Assembly: GCF_021650935.1 (NCBI RefSeq)
Contig: NZ_CP091244.1
Coordinates: forward strand, 1,736,001 to 1,800,000
Length of the DNA stretch: 64,000 bases
Direction: 5' to 3'
From: Thiothrix winogradskyi
GTDB lineage: Bacteria > Pseudomonadota > Gammaproteobacteria > Thiotrichales > Thiotrichaceae
Every line of letters begins with the position of its first letter. Position 1 is the first letter of the stretch. Below are positions 60,912-64,000 of the stretch, piece after piece. Under the pieces are notes generated by a model, which did no database searches, was not told the origin of the DNA, and worked only from the letters and a program-made list of their open reading frames with translations. Made by a program: the position numbers and the translations under genes.

Positions 60912-61845
60912 GTATTTGCACGTCGTCGCGGCGGTTATCCGTGACGCGGCAGGTAATATTCTGTTAGCGCAACGCCCTGCTCACAAACATCAGGGCGGTA
61001 AATGGGAATTTCCCGGTGGTAAAGTCGAATCCGGCGAGATTCCGCTACATGCCTTAAGCCGTGAGCTTGATGAAGAGCTAGGCATTCAGCTTCAACAGGC
61101 ACAGCCGCTCATTAAGATTCGCTACGTGTATTCTGAACTGGCGGTGTTGTTGGATGTGTGGGAAGTGACCGCTTTTAGTGGCATTGCACATGGGCGCGAA
61201 GGTCAACCAGTTACGTGGTTTAGTGCTGAACAGTTGCCTGCACTAGAATTTCCGCCCGCCAATTACCCGATTATTACCGCTGCACGATTACCCGTCCGTT
61301 GCCTGATTACCCCTGAACCGCAAGATCCTGCTGATTTTTTGCAACAGTTGGCGGTACGGCTGCAAGCAGGGATTCGATTGGTGGTGTTCCGGGCTAAATC
61401 GTTGGCGGCAGATGATTATGTGGCGCTGGCGGGGGAGGTTATTTCGTTGGCACATGGGTTTGGTGCCAAGGTTATTTTGAATTCGCCACCGCTGATGTTG
61501 GCACAAGCGGATGGTTTGCATCTGACTAGCACTCAATTGTGGGGGGAGAAAGGTGTATTTCCGCGAAGGGAGGGGCAGTGGTTGTCGGCTTCTTGCCATG
61601 ATGAGCGAGAATTACAGCGAGCGGCGGATATTGGGGTGGATTTTGCCTTCCTGTCGCCGGTATTGCCAACGTTGTCGCATCCGGGGGCAGCCCATTTGGG
61701 TTGGGAGTCATTCGCTGCTTTGGTGGAAAACGTCAATTTTCCGGTCTACGCCCTAGGCGGCATGACTCCCGATCATGTGGTAAACGCCCGGCAACACGGC
61801 GGGCAGGGCACCGCCGCCATCCGCAGTGTGTGGTCAAGCGTTTAA
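60892..61845 (+). CDS. Nudix hydrolase fused to a ThiE-like domain
   Basis: Residues 1-135 are a MutT-type Nudix domain with the Nudix box GGKVESGEIPLHALSRELDEE (G-x5-E-x7-REUxEExGU pattern), likely cleaning 8-oxo-dGTP. Residues about 140-317 are a thiamine-phosphate-synthase-like barrel (GLHLTSTQL, SASCHDERELQRA, FAFLSPVLPT, ALGGMTPDHV). This fusion is known in gammaproteobacteria. Product 317 aa; ATG 60892 lies inside argJ. Whether the ThiE part is active is unclear. Confidence 0.88.
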   Translation: MPNTAVKYLHVVAAVIRDAAGNILLAQRPAHKHQGGKWEFPGGKVESGEIPLHALSRELDEELGIQLQQAQPLIKIRYVYSELAVLLDVWEVTAFSGIAHGREGQPVTWFSAEQLPALEFPPANYPIITAARLPVRCLITPEPQDPADFLQQLAVRLQAGIRLVVFRAKSLAADDYVALAGEVISLAHGFGAKVILNSPPLMLAQADGLHLTSTQLWGEKGVFPRREGQWLSASCHDERELQRAADIGVDFAFLSPVLPTLSHPGAAHLGWESFAALVENVNFPVYALGGMTPDHVVNARQHGGQGTAAIRSVWSSV

Positions 61846-62037
61846 ATCGGGAATCAACTGGCTGTTGAGGCGCGAAATCATATCTTTTAACAACAGTTTG
61901 CGCTTTTTCAGGCGGGAAACTTTAAGCTGATCCGTCGTTGGTTCTTGCAGCAATGCCACAATCATCTCATCCAACTCCCGGTGTTCTTGGGTAAGTTCCG
62001 CCAGTTTGCGATGCAGTTCTTCCGTGTCTTGCAGCAT
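61834..62037 (-). CDS. YdcH-family (DUF465) small protein
   Basis: A 67-aa helical hairpin protein: HRKLAELTQEHRELDEMI and QLKVSRLKKRKLLLKDMISRL match the DUF465/YdcH pattern, which forms a short antiparallel coiled coil. Function unknown. Its end overlaps the convergent Nudix-ThiE gene by 12 bp. It sits 12 bp downstream of the DEAD-box-like gene on the same strand. Confidence 0.88.
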   Translation of the reverse strand: MLQDTEELHRKLAELTQEHRELDEMIVALLQEPTTDQLKVSRLKKRKLLLKDMISRLNSQLIPDLNA

Positions 62038-62049
62038 GAGGATTCTACT

Positions 62050-63669
62050 TTACTTTGTCAAAATACGGCGTTTTTCCTTGTAACGGATAACGACCTGCTT
62101 ATCGGTTTTCGGTTTGTCGTCTTGTGGCGTGTAATTGGGTTTTTCCCAACTGCCAATTTCATAAGAGCCACCCTGTTCACGGCGTGATGCGGGATTGCTG
62201 CTCCCTGTGTACGGGCCGCCGTCGCGCTTGCGTTGTGCGCCACCATTCAGGCGACCATAAGCACCTTTGCGTTGCTGGCGATCAGCCGTGTTGGCAGGGG
62301 ATTGTTCTTGACCTGTGGCAGGGCGATTGTCCCGCCGCGCGGCATTTTGTTGCTGATTGGGGTTGCTGCGTCCACCATTTTGCCCTTGATGCGGGGGGCG
62401 ATTTTGTTGGGAGCCAGAACGGTTTTGTTGTGAACGTCCGCGCTCACCCTGATTGCTGCCGCCTTTGCCATGATGTTGACCCTGTTGGCGTTGTCCGCCA
62501 CTGCTATTGCTGCGGTTGGTTCTGGGGGAACGGACTGAGGGGGTGAAGCCAGAAGTATGTTCCAGCGGGGCAAGCCCAGGCAAGGTGCATTGTTCTATCG
62601 AGTCGCCAAGGAAGGTTTCAATTTGTTTCAGATTGTCGCGTTCACGCGGTAATACCACGGCAATCACGGCTTCTTCACGCTCTGGGCTAAGCCCTTGCAG
62701 ACGCGCTTCGTAATCTTCCACCTTCTGCGGTAGCTCGAAGTTGATGATGTGTTCATCGCCTTGTAGGTTGGGCTGCAAGCCGTCTTGATCGGCATAGATC
62801 AGGATGGGGGCAGAAGTACCGTTGCGTTCGGATTCGGGCAGGTCGGAAGCCACCTCGGCGGTATGCCCATGGTTGGCAAGGCTTTCAGCCAGTGCCTTGG
62901 CAACTTTGGTGGTAATTGTGAAAATACAGGTGGGTTCACCGGAAAACTCATCCAGCAAATGATCCATCAGGGCAATTTTGTGAGTGTAATCGTCTGCGAG
63001 ATGCACTACTTGTGGAATCAGCAACAGCGGGTTGCGGTCGTCATCGACTTCGAGTTCTTCGGCACCGGCTAACACGGCACGGGCATAGCCGGTAATGTCA
63101 TTTTCCGGGCGCACAAACGCAATGACAGGACAGGCAGTGGTTCGTTCCGAGAGGATTTTGTTAACTAAACCGTGCAGACCTTTGTGGTAAATCGCACTAA
63201 GGTCATCAATCACCAACATTTCCAGCTTGGAAAAATCCGCTTTGTTATTGTCAACCAGGTCATTTAAACGCCCTGGTGTGGCAATCATCAGATCCAGCGG
63301 GCGGCGCAATAAGCGCATCTGCGGCTGATAAGGGCGACCGCTCACAATGAAGCCAGAGCGAATTTGTTGCTCATCGCCCATCAGGCGTTTGATCGTGTAA
63401 TTGATCTGGTTTACCCGATCGCGCCGCGAGGTCAGGATCAAGACGCGGGCGTGGCGCTGGTCTTCAATCGGGTTGGTTAACACATAGTTGATGGCAGGGA
63501 TCAGGAATGCGCCGGTTTTACCGGAAGCCGATTGCGTCCATACAATGACACTTTTATTGTGTGCAATGAGGGGAATCAACTGTTTTTGTAGATCAGTTGG
63601 ATTCTCATAACCGGCAGCTTCAATTTTAGCCGCAAACTCTGGATGTAAGCCTAATTCTGAAAAAGACAA
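62050..63669 (-). CDS. DEAD-box helicase-like protein with lost catalytic motifs and a long disordered tail
   Basis: A 539-aa protein. The N-terminal half keeps the DEAD-box fold: Q-motif region YENPTDLQKQ, Walker A SASGKT (Lys51), motif Ib TPGR. But motif II is VIDDLS (153-158) instead of DEAD, motif III (SAT) is VIAFVR, motif V lacks its Arg-Gly-Asp set, and motif VI is EARLQG (321-326) instead of HRIGR. Residues 365-539 are a low-complexity Gly/Gln/Asn/Arg/Ser tail with RGG-like bits. It may bind ATP and RNA without unwinding. A roughly 140-base leader precedes it, as in cold-shock helicase genes. Confidence 0.85.
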   Translation of the reverse strand: MSFSELGLHPEFAAKIEAAGYENPTDLQKQLIPLIAHNKSVIVWTQSASGKTGAFLIPAINYVLTNPIEDQRHARVLILTSRRDRVNQINYTIKRLMGDEQQIRSGFIVSGRPYQPQMRLLRRPLDLMIATPGRLNDLVDNNKADFSKLEMLVIDDLSAIYHKGLHGLVNKILSERTTACPVIAFVRPENDITGYARAVLAGAEELEVDDDRNPLLLIPQVVHLADDYTHKIALMDHLLDEFSGEPTCIFTITTKVAKALAESLANHGHTAEVASDLPESERNGTSAPILIYADQDGLQPNLQGDEHIINFELPQKVEDYEARLQGLSPEREEAVIAVVLPRERDNLKQIETFLGDSIEQCTLPGLAPLEHTSGFTPSVRSPRTNRSNSSGGQRQQGQHHGKGGSNQGERGRSQQNRSGSQQNRPPHQGQNGGRSNPNQQQNAARRDNRPATGQEQSPANTADRQQRKGAYGRLNGGAQRKRDGGPYTGSSNPASRREQGGSYEIGSWEKPNYTPQDDKPKTDKQVVIRYKEKRRILTK

Positions 63670-63812
63670 GATGGATACTCCCCGTCTGTGAATGTGGGTG
63701 AGAGTAATTAATAAATACTATCAAGCTGGAGAGGTAACGTTAACAACAAAATATTTCTAGCGCTTGCCCGTACCTGTGTTTGTAACGTCTGTATGACCCG
63801 AACGGAATAATA

Positions 63813-63843
63813 AAATTATTATATCTGTTGTTGAGAGTCAACA
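63813..63843 (-). promoter_or_regulatory. Promoter and dyad of the DEAD-box-like gene
   Basis: On the minus strand TTGACT (63841-63836), 17 bases, then TAATTT (63818-63813); an overlapping TATAAT lies at 63823-63818. A perfect dyad TGTTGA-GAG-TCAACA (63829-63843) covers the -35, a good operator position. The leader to the ATG at 63669 would be about 140 bases. Confidence 0.5.
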
Positions 63844-63868
63844 AATTATGCACGTTATTGTTGCGAAT

Positions 63869-64000
63869 TTACATCACAATTTCTATCGCTTTCTCCAATC
63901 TGGCAATGGCGACCACTTTCATGCCCTCAATCGGGTGACGTGGTTTGTTTCCTTTCGCTACGATAGCCTGTTTAAAACCGTGTTTGGCTGCCTCACGCAA
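63869..64000 (-). CDS. radA: DNA repair protein RadA, 3' end
   Basis: The minus strand from the right edge encodes the last 43 residues of RadA/Sms: LREAAKHGFKQAIVAKG, then KPRHPIEGMKVVAIARLEK and a TAA at 63871-63869. This is the end of the Lon-like domain. RadA is a RecA-like ATPase that helps branch migration in recombination. The rest lies outside the window. Confidence 0.85.
   Translation of the reverse strand: MREAAKHGFKQAIVAKGNKPRHPIEGMKVVAIARLEKAIEIVM

Overview
The window looks like chromosomal DNA of a Gram-negative gammaproteobacterium. It carries lipopolysaccharide genes (lpxC, hldE, an LpxL-type acyltransferase), a meso-diaminopimelate-type MurE, a gamma-type division and cell wall (dcw) cluster followed by lpxC, a DUF721/DciA gene, an M23 peptidase gene and secA, an A-type RNase P RNA, and a membrane-anchored DegS-like protease. 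Overall protein style and gene order suggest a Thiothrix-like (Thiotrichales) organism. That genus guess is inference and was not tested by any search.

Layout. 1-1.3 kb: the 3' end of a type III secretion operon (unknown tail, sctI, short sctJ). 1.3-11 kb: housekeeping genes (hemH-cinA-lpxL operon; inositol-phosphatase family-murI; slyD; hldE-FAD oxidoreductase; phytase-like esterase-degS). 11-19 kb: an accessory stretch with an Mrr-type restriction endonuclease, an orphan antitoxin-like HTH protein, clpB behind a sigma32-like promoter, an XRE regulator divergent from a secreted protein with paired operators, and a RelE/StbD toxin-antitoxin locus whose toxin is visibly broken. 19-24.4 kb: purL and a complete ISAs1-family element with terminal repeats and a 10-bp target duplication. 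24.4-33 kb: a second accessory stretch with a membrane protein, a RhuM-family protein, a Clp-type AAA+ ATPase joined to an FtsH-type (M41) protease domain, an unrecognised helical protein, an EamA transporter, and a three-gene von Willebrand A (vWA) domain operon. 33-37 kb: thiC with a TPP riboswitch, small membrane proteins, rnpB and an IS200-type element.

37.3-54.2 kb is the dcw cluster: mraZ-rsmH-ftsL-ftsI-murE-murF-mraY-murD-ftsW-murG-murC-ddlB-ftsQ-ftsA-ftsZ. It is all on the + strand, mostly with 1-13 bp overlaps, behind one clear sigma70 promoter and a 10-bp-spaced GTGG repeat array that matches the known MraZ operator pattern. murB is not in the cluster. After it come lpxC (TTG start), dciA (opposite strand), an M23 peptidase, secA, argJ and a Nudix-ThiE fusion. 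The right edge holds a YdcH-like gene, a DEAD-box-like protein that has lost most catalytic motifs and has a long Gly/Gln/Asn/Arg-rich tail, and the 3' end of radA.

The strongest candidates for something undescribed are the soluble Clp-ATPase/M41-protease fusion (26.7-28.6 kb), the degenerate DEAD-box protein (62.1-63.7 kb), the vWA operon with a possible ATT start (30.3-33.1 kb), and the XRE/secreted-protein pair with twin operators (16.6-17.8 kb). No tRNA gene, 16S/23S/5S rRNA gene or CRISPR array was seen.
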